Shown piece by piece: positions 11,680 to 25,149 of a stretch of 64,000 bases of DNA. Source of the stretch: Ectocarpus siliculosus (taxonomy: Eukaryota; Sar; Phaeophyceae; Ectocarpales; Ectocarpaceae); NCBI GenBank assembly GCA_000310025.1, contig FN649728.1, positions 4,201,077-4,265,076 of the forward strand. Reading direction: 5' to 3'. The notes below the pieces were generated by a model. The model had not been told where the DNA came from, searched no databases, and worked only from the letters and a program-made list of their open reading frames with translations. A program made the position numbers and the translations under genes. Position 1 is the first letter of the stretch, and every line of letters begins with the position of its first letter.

Positions 11680-14600
11680 TCAGCGTTGAGAACCAGCCCT
11701 TGCCTGCTCAGGTGCCGATTTCTCCTGCCGCACGTCGATGACATCTCCCAGGTCCACCGAGTCTACGCACGACATCTCCCTTAACTCGCTGCCACTACCG
11801 TCACCGCCATCGGCGACCGTCCACGACAGCCTGCGCCCATCTTCGCATATTTCCCCAGCTAGGCCTCCAAAGACGCTGTTGTTGTTGTTGCCACTGCTGT
11901 TACTGCTGCTGACGCGGCTGTGATCCTCGTCCATAAGCGCCAGCTGTCGGCAACGATTCAGTCGGTGGCGCGGGCGCATTAGAGGCGTGTTTGAATCCAT
12001 CGCACAGGCATTTTTCATTACAACCAGTAGAAGTAGCAGCTGACACTCGCAACACGCAGAGCGGTGAATCACATCTCCCACTGCTTCGTTTGTTGGGGCC
12101 AACGTACAACTCTGCCACCTCAATATTTCCTACATGGCACTCGTTCCATTGGTTGCAAGTGACAAGGGAGCGTAGTGGCACAGCCTTCGTGACGGCCCGG
12201 GATAGGACCTCAGCATGCGGCCTCTTCACAAGAACAAGCCGAACGTCAAAAGGCAAACACGCAAAAGGGCAACACGGGCGTGCGCACAAGCCCGGAATGC
12301 AACCTGAAGGGGGGGGGGGGTTCGGCTGCTTGGTAAAGATTTAAGCAGTTAGGTTCAACAAAACTAAAGCACTTTCCCAACCATTTTTCTGGGAGGAAAC
12401 GGCCAAACGAATCCAACACTGCTTGCTTGACGTGCCGACAACGACAAGAGCAACAGGAAAGCACGCACCTTCTCCTTTGTGGCGACGAGCGTGCGAGGAA
12501 CCACAACCCACGGCCTCAACTCCCACCGCTGCACCAGCAGCTGGAACACCACCACCGTCCCTTCGTGGCCACCACCACCATCACCCACGTCGACGCCGCT
12601 TCGCACGAGCACGGAAGGGGGAGTCTCGACGACGTTTCTGCCTCTAACGGTAGGAGACGGGAGCGGAGTAACAGTCCCGGAGAGCGACGGAGGGGCACCA
12701 ACCAAGTCCCAGGAGGCGGTATCGTGCGTTTCCGCCGCGTCGGCCCCCTCGCCCGCCCCTGCTACTTCGCTACTGTCGCCGTCACCTTCCCTACCACCTT
12801 GACCATTGCCGTCATCCATGACCGCACCGCCGCCGTGCACGGAGCCCAGCGCAACGCCACCACCCCTGCAGTCCTCGTCGCCTGCTGCGGCGGGCCCCAA
12901 GTCTTCGCCCCACTTCCCGAGCCTCCCGAAGAGCCCGGCGGTTTCGTGGCCAGGTAGGTCCGGCTCGATATTCGTCGAGAGCTGGGCCGCTTTCGACTCT
13001 CCCGCTGGCGTCGTCGCTCCAGCGGGGCTGAAAGCGGGAGGGGAAGCTTGACCGAGCTGCGACCGGCTTGTGGAGTGGCGAGCCGATGCGATGGTGCTCG
13101 GGGGGAGGGCTCGCGCGATAGCCTGAAGCGCGGGCAGTTTGAACGCGGGGTAGCCGTACGGCGGGAGGGATGGGGGCGTGGACACGACCCATCCGAAAGT
13201 CGCAGAGCATAGGTTATCGTACCGTAGTTGTGCGATGGATCAGGATCAGGAGGAACGTTGACGGTCCAAGGCCGACATAGTCCGCGGCGGAGCAAAATAC
13301 AGAAAAAGGCAAGGACTATTTCACACAACAACAGTGGGCTCGTGGAATCGATACACCCAGGAGTTGCTACGTTATAGAAGACGTGCTGTGGCCTAGCTAA
13401 GCAGTGCGGCTCAAAGTGATTTGGTTGACATGGGAACGATAGGCTTTCAATCTCGAGTGACGAGTGACGAATGAGTGTAACGACGGAGAGGGCTGGAGCT
13501 CACCTCCAGCGTGGCCTCGTCGCGGTTTTCCACCACCATGGCAGGGAGTGATATCCTTCGCCTCGCCTTCGTCGACAGAGGCTCCAGCGTCTGCAAGAGG
13601 TTAAACGTGCGGGATCTGCAACGGGGACAGAGGCAAGAGAGAGCTGATAGCAGCACTTCTTTCGGCGGTTTGAACACCAGTTCAACAACACGGGATTAGG
13701 AAGATGGTGGGTGTGTGGGGGTATTTCATGTCATGCTCTTCGGCGAAAAAAGCAACAACAGAACCGGACTCCAACTAGGTCAGCGTATGTGCGAGAAAAA
13801 TATTGGGAGCAGCATACAAACCGAGCATGTTATATTGTCAAGACGACGACCACAACTACAACAACATTCAGAACAACGTTTTTTTGCCACATCCAGGGAA
13901 CGTGTCGCCAACTCCGCAGAATCTCACTTGTCCCTCGTCAGCAGGGCCACCGACACCGACACGGTCTCATCTCGGTGACCATCGTCGCTCCATCCTTCCT
14001 CCTGCTCGCCGACCGCCGAAGGGTCGAAGTGCATCTCCAGCTTTTGAAGACGGAAACCGATGGTCGTCCTCTCGAGGCAGGCGAGCGGTAGCACCATCAA
14101 GACCCTCGGACGCGGAGCCTGGAAAGGTTGCGCGTCGAATAGATCGAGCATTCTTGGTTCTTCCAATATTGGAACCTAACTCTGTGCTCCGTCGCTGCGC
14201 TACAAGCCATTCTATTCTTCATGTTTGGCGTCATCAACCGTTCGGAGCATCGTAGCATCGCACCATCTGCATACCAAAAAAGTATATATCCTGTTCTTGT
14301 TCTCTCCGAAAGAGTAGAGGTCTCGGTAACAACCAAGTAAAGGAGAAAAACGAAGGATCGCGTTGCCCTACGAAAGTACTGACGTCGACCTCGTCACGGA
14401 AACCGTACCACTGTGACGCAAGGATTTCCGAAACCGAGGCATCACAACTAACAGCACCGCACCGCGCTACACTTGCCGTTTTCGGGGTTGGCTAGTCACG
14501 CATCGCTACATCGTATAACTCTTCGTCGGCCTGTGGAACACAAACACGTGTGAAGGCATCGGCAGCACCTCGAACGCTGGCGTGCTGCGCACATCAAACA

Positions 14601-17600
14601 TGACCTTCGCGCCCGCATTTCACAAAATCCCGGAGATGCCTAGCACGCAAGGGAATCTCGGAACACGCAAGCGCTTGATCATGAAAAGCGCACCACGGTA
14701 CAGCAGAGGCACTGACGAAAGACAACCCCTAACGCTTGCACCATGCAGCCCTCACGAGGTTGCAGGAGGAAACGTAAACCAAAAGTTGACCCAGGCCAAT
14801 CAACCCAGAAAACGCGCGCCAAAAGCGTACGGAGCCAGAGTCTGTATCCCAGCACCCACGCGTCCTTCACGGGGCAGCGCCGTGCTCTCACCGCGGAGAA
14901 CTGCGTGCCGTCCTTGGCGAACCCCCCGTCGACGAAGAAGATCGACGACTCCGTCGCCACCACCACGCAAGCCACCTCGCCCTTCGGTACGGGTAATCGT
15001 GGAGGGCCCGAAAGAGACGACGGTAAGCGAGCGGCCGGAGGTCAGCAGGCACGGTCCACGGTTAAGGACGCGAGCACGTGTACGGCGGGTGCACCAGGGA
15101 AGATGGGCACCCCGGGGGGTCAGCTGCCCGCGAGGATGTCGACTGCTTCGGTCAAGGTGAAACAAAAGGCGTGATTATAAGAGCGCGGTTGTTTCCCACC
15201 TACTGGTTGCGACATGCAACCCACGTTGTTTGGCATTGAACCGAAAACCAACCACAAAGCCGCCAACAATATCAGCCACGACGACATGCAGCAACTCAGG
15301 ACTCCACGCCCCATCGCCTCGTACCATGGTACCGGTAGAGTACCAGCCACAACCAAGTTACGCCCAAAAAATGCAGCAACGCACGATTGCACATCTCATT
15401 AGCTGTCAACTCACCATGGTGTAGCCCTCGGCCTCCCCGTCCACTCCTCTGCGGTGCACCTGCTGAACCATCCCCGTCGCTGCCAAGGCGTTCTCCATCG
15501 AACTCTCAAGACCGCTTCCGTGGTAGCTGTTGCTGCTCTCATCCGTCTTCGTCCTGCTAGCCCGCGTAGTGCGAGGATGCAACGGAAGCAAGCAATACTC
15601 GTGATTAAAGTGCTTATGTGCTCTCCTCTTCGTCGGTTTAACCGTTTCTGACATAGTGTTCCGCATGGATGGGTCAACGGTTTTGGCGGAATGCATGCCA
15701 CATTGATGTATTACGTAACCGCCGCATTCGACGCGTTCACGGTACGGTACGACCAAAAAACAAAATATATCGAAACGAAAACTGCTGTCGAAGAGTGCAT
15801 CGGAAGGCCAATACCACCGGAAGCACAAGCTTAGTGAGTTAAACACCTTCGAGACATACATGCGATCCTGGAAAGCCTTTGTAGATGGTCCATAGCACAT
15901 ACAGCAGGAGCAAGGTGCTCACACGTCTACCTCACCAGGCGAGCGACAAGCAAGCCGATGCCCGCAAACAGAACGAGCAACGTGGGACTGTGCAAGCACG
16001 CCTGCCCGCTCAATCCCTCAAACCTTCAAGCATGCCTACATACCCGCTCAAGCCTTCCGCCACACCGCCACCGCTGCCGCTGACTCCCCCGGCAACAGTA
16101 GGGGACGGAGAGGGTGCCCAGGAAGCCCGCAACCACGACCTCGCCGCCCTCTTCTCTTTCGTGGTTACCCGAAAGTGGTGGTGGTGGTGGCTGTGGTGGC
16201 GCTGGTTGCGGAGAGAGAGAGGGACGCAGGGTAGCGCCGTCTCCCTGAACATGGCAACCAGCTTCTTCTCCTGGCGGGTCTTGGACGCCTCTCGGTGGCG
16301 GTGCATGGCGCGGGGGAGGTCTTCGGGCTGCTGCCCGCCGCCGTCGCGCTCCTCGTCGTACAGGAGGTAAGGGGCGGCACCGCTGAAGACCTGGGAGCAC
16401 GTGAGTGGGTGGTGGGTGAGGCGAGGCGACAGACAGAGCGCGGCGGGCAGCCGCGGGGGCGTCGTGATTGAGTATGGTCGTGTGAGAGTACAGCATGTCT
16501 ACAACGCGGGATGATGAAAGCATGCGGTATTTATTGGCAAAAAGGCGCGACTTGCGAGGCCGGGTCGGCGCATCATGCGGCAAGCAACCGAAGGCAAAGG
16601 AACGGATTGGGAACTGGGGTCAATCCGTCGTCGAGCCTAAACCGCCATGCTTCCTCCTCAAGAGACAGCGAATTACGTACAGACGAGTGACACTCAAACG
16701 CGCACCATCCGCAATCGGTTGCATTACGTAGGTGGGTGGGGCGATCACTTTCTTATGACTAGTGTACTCCTGTGGCATATACCTGTTGTCGGAAGTACAG
16801 CTCCAGGTGCTCCGCCACCAGAAGCTCCGCGTAAGCTTCGTCCCCGCGGTAGCCACAGTCATGCTCGGCATCCTCGTCCTCCACCGAGCTGCTCCCCCTG
16901 GTTCCCCTCTCCTCTTCGCCGTTGACCCCGCCACAACCAGCTTCTTCCTCGTTTCCCTCCCCTACCTCCGCCCCTCCTTCGACCCCGCCCCCCTCCATGC
17001 CATTCTTCTCCTGCCGAACAGGATCAGCAGCACCCTTCCCAGAAGCGGCAGCCGCAGCAACAGCAGCAACGGCGGCTGCGCCGTCCGCGTCACTTGCCGC
17101 CTCCGAAGAGCCACGTTCTCCACCGTCACCACCACCGCTGACATCACCGTCCACCCCCGGCGGTCTGATCCCGCCTTCTTCTTGCCTCGCAGCCGCAAGC
17201 AAACGCAAGGGCGATCGCGAAGGCGACGGCAACGGGGAAGGGGACGGGAAAAACGGCGAAGCCCGACCGGCCGCCACTTCCCGGCCGCCGCCGCTGCGCG
17301 GCCTCCCCCGCCTCCCGGGCGAGAGATCCCACCCGGGCGCGGGGTTGACACCGACCGAAAAGACACCGGCGTTGCCGCTGCTCTCCACCGACTGTCCCCC
17401 CTCCGTCCCTCCGTTCGCCGACTTCGGCGAAGCATCACCACCTTGCCGACTGTCGTTTTCCCCGCCGCGTTGCCCACCGAAGTCGTCGGGACTGGAAGGC
17501 GAAGCAGCGGCGGCGGCGACGGCAAGATCGCCCCTACCGCCGTCCTCGGCCGTCGGGTGCAGCTCGCCGGATCCCTCACCCCTCTCCGGCAAAGCCTCCA

Positions 17601-20600
17601 CCGCCGCCGCCGCCGCCGCCGCCGCCGGCACCACACCGCCATCACCACGCGCGAGCTCTGCCGCCCCCCAGGCCTCGCCCGCTGCCCCGCGCGGAGCGAG
17701 CCGGCCCATGTCGGCAGAACGCCGCTCGTTTCCGCTGCTGTCGCCACCCTCCACGGCGGCTGTGGCTGTGGTCGTGTCGCGGTCGTCGCACACCGCCTCC
17801 GGCACCACCTCCGGGTCGACAGCCGTCGACGCCGTCTCCCTGGGCTGGAGAAGAGGCTGCTGCTGGCCCTGAACGCGCATCGTTCACGAAAAAAAAAAAA
17901 AGAGCACACACAGGCGAGGAGGTGGAACGGACATCGTTCGACGTGGAACCTGCCAAACTTCGAGGCTGACTCACGAGAGTCTAAAAACCGAAACACGCCA
18001 TCATCAGCGTACAACACGGATAAAGAGTGTCATAATGTTTCGGGGGAGTATGGGGGGCGGCGGAGTTCCGAGGTCCTGCCGGCGCGCTCACGGAGACGAG
18101 ACCACGGCCTGTGATCTAGTGGGCCTCTGATCTGAAAATTGAAGCATGGCAAGTCCTCGAGACACGGGCCTGCGTCTTTCTGGCCTGATGCCCCCCCGCC
18201 CCGCCCCCCGCCCGAAAGCCAACACAGCAGTTATAAGATCAGATCAGAGCAAGGAAAGGAATCCAACGACGACCCTGATAAAGACCGGTTCCTGGCTCTC
18301 GTGCCGTCCGTCATTGGATCTTTTGCTCTTAGCTTGCAGGGTGGCAACTGTTCGCGGGGGGCGGGGGCTTGAGAGCATCCTAGGGGTAGGGTTACGGATG
18401 AGCTATGGAGCCACGAGGTATACGTACGCTCAAGAAGACAGTCAAACGAAGAGTGCCACAAGCGTGGATATTTCGTTCGGTACATCGATGAACGAAAGCA
18501 AGCCATTCCACACGAGAGTCAATCGTCTCTCTCACCCCTTCCGATGGCAACGGCACCGCGCTCAGGCCCAGCGAGAGCGCCGACAACGACGACGACAACT
18601 CCGCCGCCTCCGCGGCCGCCGCCGACGACCACGACGCCGTGCCGAGGCTCACCATCCGGTTGTTCCCTTCGCCACCCGCGCCCCCCCCCCACCCCCCCGC
18701 TCGCGCAGGCGCCGCCTCCTCAATCATCGCCGAGCGAGTACCGGAACGTCGTCGCCGTCGCGCCTGCTGATCTAAGGGGTCCTGTCCCGGCATGCCGGCG
18801 GCGGGGACCCCGTTATTACTCCGTCTCGCCGGGCGTCGCCGCCGCTGCGCCGCAGGAAGCCGCAGCGGCACGCAGGGAGACGGAGGGGGCAGGCGGGAGG
18901 CGGGCGGGGAGACGCTGAGCCTTCTTCGCGACGACGGGGACGAAGACGGCGAAGGGTCAGGCGCAGCTCGAGAAGCGGAGGCGGCGGAACTACCGACGGC
19001 TGGTTGGACGGCGGTGGCGGACAGTCTTCTTTTCCCCGTTCCTTCTGCTCGTCCGCGTGCGGCGACGACGCTGCCGGGGGCGTGCCGACGGGATGGCAAG
19101 CCGTCCCGAGATGATCCGTGTTCATCGCTGGACGGAAGGGCGCTGTCAGTAGCGGTTGGGAAGGGAACCTGCGAGCGGGGAAGGGGCGAAAGGGGGGTCA
19201 TGCATGGCAAAGAAAAAATGACCCTTGACAGTTACGAACTGTTGATGTTGTTGTGTTCGTCCTATTTATTTTGGCGACAGTCACCCCAGTTTTCGTGATG
19301 AGACGTGCACTACACTTTTTAGTGCATGTAGAGTACTGTACTTTTTCGTACAACTACAACCATCCAGGGTCACACAGGAGGGGGTAAACTCCAGGGCTTT
19401 CTTTCATCCTTTTATCTATTTTCGTGCCCCACCTTCCTCCTGCGGTGCGTGCTGAATTTTATTCTTATCGCGAGAACGGTGCAGCCGTCCCTTTCCCTCG
19501 TCAACGGTGCTAACGTCGAAGATTGGCACTCGCGAGAGCTTTTTCAGCTATACTTCACTTTCACCCGCAAATTTGTAAATGTTTCACTCCATGGGTATTC
19601 GAAGTCACGACCTTTGCGACTAGCGGTTTACGAGGATACTAGACCACCGGTGCCACCGGTTCCCTGTCAGCAACAATCCCCAACCACTCACACACGAGCA
19701 TCCATCGCCCAATGCCGCCAAAGAAAACCAGAGAAGCAGCAGCAGCAGCAGTGGGGGCAACAACAGCAGCAGTAGCAGTAATAGCGGCAGCGACTACAAC
19801 AGAAGTCATGAACAAATCTCCCGCACCACCAGCGCTACAGACACTCCACGAAATCGACCAGCAGGCGGTGAACACCCCACATGAACACAAAACAAGAACC
19901 ACAGTAGTTCAAAGAGACGAGACCGCCGCCAACTATTCTCACCTCCGCCGCTCTAGGGAAGCAAAGTTGCGACAGCTGCACCAGCTCCTTCCTCGACGGC
20001 AGCCGCCCGTCCAAAGCTATCCCTGTCTCACGCCCCGAGCCATCTCCCGAGCCGCCTGCGAACATAGTCGAAACCCTCCCCGCAGCCCCCTTCAGCTCGC
20101 CGCCCCACCCTTGGTACAAGAGGCTGAGCACAGACACGCGGTAGTCCTTCCCCTCCCTAACAACGCCCGGGAGAACGGAGGGCGACGCGTGTAGGTTAGG
20201 TGCTGGCATGCCGCTTTGGGTGGCGCGATGGACAAAATAACAACGGTGAACACCACGTCGCGTGGCGGATAAACGAAACACGTTACCGAACATCAACAGC
20301 ACTTGCGAATTACAACAAGAGATCAACACACTCAATACTGTACACACGAAATAACACGGTCGTGCTAGACAACCAATCTCTACACCCTCACCCACGTCCA
20401 TGTCACGTATGTACTCCTTATCCTACCCAATCCAGGCACTCACTCCGCTTCCACCGGGTTTCCATTCAGCCAGACGCGGCGCAACATCGGAAGCGTCGAC
20501 AATCGCGCCGCCTCCTTCAGGTCTTCTATCCTGTTGTCGGACAAGTTCACGTCCTCGAGGGAGAACAGCTTCTCGAGGCCACTCGTTCTCTCGATAAGGT

Positions 20601-23600
20601 TGCCCCGCAGCTTGAGGGAGCGGAGGTTTCCCAAGACCGCGTGGATGTTCTCGACCGAGCTGCGTGTTTGGTGTGCGCGGTTTGAACGCGCGTTTGCCGG
20701 CAATTGTCGGCGGGCGGGGGTCGGAAGGAGGGGTAACGGGTGACTACGCAAAATAGATCACCTCCGGTGTGTACGAGTAGGGTCGGCACCCGCTGGACAG
20801 AAAACAGGATGATCACGAGGGTAGATAGTGGTTCTGTCCGAATGGCAACGGAAACCGCGGCAGTCTGTACAGAGAGTGGTATACCTTGTACCTCCCCCTC
20901 GAAACAAGGAAGGCATGGATGCACCCAATCAAGCACATGGTCAGCACGACAACACACATATCATCCTTCTGGCAAACGAAAGCTGCGGTCTCGTGACGCA
21001 GCAAACGCATCGATTGTCCGAAAGGAAACAATCCACAGGACAGCGAGGGAAGGGTCAAGAACTTCGCCATGTAGCCAACGCGTCTGCAGCCGCGGCACCA
21101 TTGTGTCCCACTCACGTCAGGCGGTTGTGGCTCAGATCTAGCACCTCCAGTGAGCCGCAGTCTTGGAAGAAATCCACCCGGGAGAGCCGGTTGTGCGCCA
21201 TTGATAACCGTCGCACCCTAGGGAGCAGGCGCAGCGAAGGGTCCAGCTCACGGAGCCCGCACTTGCAGATGCTGCGGTGACGGCACCCAGAGGGCACAAC
21301 GAAAGACGCAAGGCATGGAGGCAACAGCAACACAATTGGGCTTCGATTTTCGCAAAACAAGAGCAGCAAGTCTGTTCAAGGGCGGGAAGGGAGAGCAACG
21401 CGCATCGTCCAAGGGTTGGGGCACCTTTTTCCCGTTTGGAAGAGAAGCAGCCGCGGCGACGCCGGGTGGTTGGTCTAGGAGGAATCGGGCGGGGCCGGTA
21501 AGCGTGCCCAAATATACCAGTCACGAGAGCAAGTAACGTCACTCTCGACACGCTCCCTAATGCAGTCCACAACCTCCCTTGCCACAAGAGGAGACAAAAG
21601 ACGAAAATAAGGCGCCAACCACAAAAATGGAGTACGCACACCACCGCCCCCCGCATACCTCAACGACTCGAGGAGCGACCAGTGCAGCATCGGCGTGCCC
21701 ATGCCGAGCCCCGATTGCAGCCGGCCCATCCCAGGCCATTCAGCCAAAGGCTTCGCGGGACGAGAGACACCCAACGCTTTTCTCGAACTCGCGACGCCAC
21801 CAAGCGAACGAACTTGCTGTATCTTGCCACGTTTACAAGAAAGCCGATATCTATCGCTGTCCGCAGTGCGGGCACCAACAGGGGTGGAGTCTGAGCCATC
21901 TCGCTTGTTTACATCGCCACCCGAGTCGGCTATGGAAGGACCAGGCACCCCCCCATCGGCTGCCGTATCCAAAGCTGCGTGCCCCCCCTGCCCCCCTGGT
22001 GTATCCTGAGAGCCTGAAGCTGGCTCCGGGGGTGTCAGGAGCGCAAGGAGACTTGGCAAAAAGGCGTTCTCGAAGCTGAGGGACTTGAGCTGCAGGCGAA
22101 GCGCGAACAGGCCTGATTTTTGGGCAAAGGATTGGGTGGGCAAGGCGGTGTGTATGCGTGAGTGTTCACTGGGGTAACACAGAGGAAAGCACAGCTACGA
22201 AAAGAGGACTGGCATGTGCAAGCGAAACAGGTTGTCTCAAGTCATTGCCGCTCTCCACGGCGAAACGTCTTTCAATTTCTTTTTCACAACATGACACCTG
22301 CGTGGCGAACACAGAGACGGAAAAGCCCGGAGTCAGCCGACAGATCTCTCTCGCCCCTTCCCCACACTCCTCTCGCGAACACACGCAGACACCGGCCCTC
22401 CCGCTCGTACTAGCACCACGTTCAACACCATCTTGTCTAGCTAAATGCCTCCGCGCCCCTTTGATGGAACGTCAAACTACCACACTCTCTGGTCGAGCCA
22501 TCACGATCTGTGACCGAACCCGCGTTGGCCAAACACGCCGGAGTCCATGCTGCTTCACCTTCGACGTGCTCCAGCGGAACCGCCTCCAGGCGCAACTCTT
22601 GCAACGCGGGGAACATCTGCAACTCCACCGGCTGCCCCCAGTTGGAGGCGCGCCGAGACGTGCCCCTGCCGTGCGCAAGCAAGTCGTGATGAAAGCAGGC
22701 AAGATAGGAGGGCAGCAGGGAAAGGGGTAGGGCCAATCATCGCGTCGCAAACGAACTCCGTTCTGATCGGCCGTTCCCTTCCACAGCACGATTGTGGCCA
22801 ACTGGATGGAAATGCTAGATGCGCGATGGGCTGAATTCAGTCAAAAGTGTTGCGGGTGGTCATCTAGGGCAATACAGGGGTGAGAACGCAAACTCCCAAC
22901 CTCGATCGCCACCGCAGAGAGTCCAAAACATCAATGTCACCTTCCCTAGAGAATGTCTGTGGGAGACGTCCGAGGGAACGATCACGGTGTACCCTACCGC
23001 GCGACCAACGAGCAACTCGGAGTGTGTGGCGTGAACTTGTAATTCGGAGTGTATAACGTGGTGGTCTTCGGCACCGAACTGGATTTGATCAATCTTCTGC
23101 GGCTACAGTTAACACAGAAGCGGACCCTAGCGTGCCAAAAAGAAGAGCGAAGCGAGAGTCATCATGGAAGACCGAGGCCACAAAAGCGCCTCCACGACCC
23201 CGTCACAGCAGCAGCACGCCCTACCGAGGTTCAGCCTGTTCAGAAACAAGCGGTTTCGACAGTTCGACCGCATCCACCCCGAGTTCCTTCACCCTCCTAC
23301 GCCGTCGATCCCTTAGCCACAAACACACAAATAAAATAAAAAACGAGCAGAAAAACAGAAACTTCGGTATACACATGCATTTCTCTTCATCTGCTATCAT
23401 GTCTGCTTTCAATCCGGCGAATAGCCGAGCCCCCCCCAGACCACGGCCTTTAGAGAAGCGTTTCCCGTTTTTCGCCGCAACGAGACTGACTCCTTTCCAT
23501 TGGTCTGCCGCCCGGCGAGGACGACGCCACTAAACACAAAAACAAATTGAACACCTGTGGACCCGAAGCGCGGTGGCGTCCCTCGCCAGCCGGAACAGCT

Positions 23601-25109
23601 TCCACACCAGCGCGGCCTCGTGACGCCCCACGGGGGGCGCCGGGAGCAGCAGGCGAGAGCGTCGCTGCCGACCGTCGCCGTCGACGCCGTCGTCGAAGTA
23701 CGCCATCACGCCCCCTCCCGGAGCGTACGAGTAGTAGCCGCCCCCGGCTCCAGTGCCCCCTTCGACGGAGAGAGAGGACCGCCCGCTGCTCTGCCGTTGA
23801 GGCCGCCTCCCGCCCACCCCGGCCCCGCCTTCGGAGAAGGCGTACGGAGAATCTACGGAGAGGCCCTGGCTGCCTCGCGTTAGGAACCCGCCCCTTTGGA
23901 GGGCGCGTTGCAGGGCCTGAACCGCCGGTATGTCCAGCTGGACCATCCTGCCGCCGCTTTCATCGTCGTCGTCGTCGCTGTTCCCGAAGCCATTGGAAAG
24001 CCCAGCGATGGTAGTGGCAATGACAGCAGGGGTAGCCGTGTGGGAGGAGGCTTGGGTTGTTGGGGGAACGGGCGAAGGGTTCCCAAGCGCCTCGGCGAGA
24101 ATCTGGGAGAATGAAAGGTAGGAGATGCGGTCCGGCGTCACGCCGCGGGGACGTACAATGAAGCACGAAACACCGCACAGCAGAGCACAGCAAAGCCAAA
24201 CGCAGCGCACCACGGCGAAGCGCGACACACCGCAGGGCAGAGCACAGCACAGCAGAGCACAGCACAGCAAACGGAGAAGGGCAGCGACGGAAACCAGAGC
24301 ACGTCACAAATCAAGGCGGTGTGTTTCATGCTGTTTTCTTCGGCAGGGAGGGAGGGTTGACAGGTGAAGTCTGATGGCTTGGAGTGCTGCAGCATTCTTC
24401 TCACAGAGTTTTTCGACCAAGGCCGACCAATGGAGTGCGCCGGGTTCGGCCAACCACGGCATGGGGGCCTGACTGCACCCTACAAGAAGAGTTGCAGTCA
24501 ACGACGGGGATGCATGAACACACCAAACACGTCATTGTTCCAAGAACAGACAGGGTTCAGAATGGTGCGTGATCGGGCGCATACAGGTTTCCCTTCAGCC
24601 AATCATAGCGGACGCGAAATGTGCGTCGGCCCGCGCGCTGCGGCGACGTGATTTTCCAGCTTCTCACCTCAAGCTCGGCCAACTCGGCCTCCGCCCAAGC
24701 GTCGTCCTGCAGCACTGCATCCCTGACCTCCGCCGCTCCCAACCCCAAAACGCTGGAAAGTCTCGACGACAGAGAAGCTTCCCCTTCGTTGGAGCCGGCC
24801 ACAAGCGGTGTAGAAGATGATGTTGTTGTTGGTGATGTTCTTGGTGTTACGGTTGGTATAGCCGCCGGGCTTGTCGCGCCCATGGCGAGATCGAAGCCGC
24901 CGCCGCCGCCATCGATAGGCGTGGACAGCCACATCCATGGTGTCGAGATCGACAGCGTGAGAGGGGGTGGTCTAGGCGACGGGGCCGTCGTTGGCGTCCC
25001 TGTTGATGGCGCCGCCTTTTCGGGCCGAGGGGCTTCCTTCTTCTTCGAGAAGACCGGCAGGAGCCATGCCCAGGTGTCATCGCCGACGTCGAAGCCGCTG
25101 GGGTCGAAG
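11680..25109 (-). CDS. Large multi-exon LRR protein, nischarin/STK11IP-like, with PH-like segments
   Basis: At least 17 exons are visible. Those I could join in phase with GT-AG borders are 23555-24102, 22559-22665, 21913-22112, 21659-21750, 21116-21271, 20444-20659, 19943-20156, 18653-19168, 16783-17868, 16044-16390, 15415-15553, 14892-14981, 13928-14118, 13504-13615 and 12469-13122. A last exon starts near 12223, possibly with one more intron before the stop at 11680. A 5' exon (24668 to about 25109) and a small one near 24480 fit less well. The LRRs sit in exons 22665-20444, for example LRLLPRVRRLSMAHNRLS, LEVLDLSHNRLT and LEDVNLSDNRIEDL. They end in GNPVEAEEGKDYRVSVLSLL, the cap style of nischarin and LKB1-interacting proteins. 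Later exons (VACVVVATESSIFFVD, VLPLACLERTTIGFRLQKLE, RPWVVVPRTLVATKEK) resemble PH-fold strands. The middle is low-complexity Ala/Gly/Ser. The start codon is unresolved and the family call is inference. Confidence 0.8.
17600..17632. repeat. GCC trinucleotide tract inside an exon of the LRR gene
   Basis: About ten GCC units encode an alanine run in the 1086-bp exon 16783-17868. The opposite strand carries a long open frame (16922-17872) only because of the extreme GC content of this exon. Confidence 0.7.
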
Positions 25110-25149
25110 TCGCTGATGTTACGTTACCGTACACATGGTCGCGTCGCAC

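Noticed and set aside
16762-18114. 450-codon plus-strand frame (and the 316-codon frame at 16922-17872)
   Set aside because: It is the antisense of the GC-rich exon 16783-17868 of the LRR gene. Codons are Ser/Pro/Arg-biased as expected from complement of an Ala/Gly-rich exon, and the minus strand has correct splice borders and phase.
24170-24285. CACAGCAGAGCACAGC-type run as a functional element
   Set aside because: It is a simple degenerate repeat inside an intron of the LRR gene, with no further structure.
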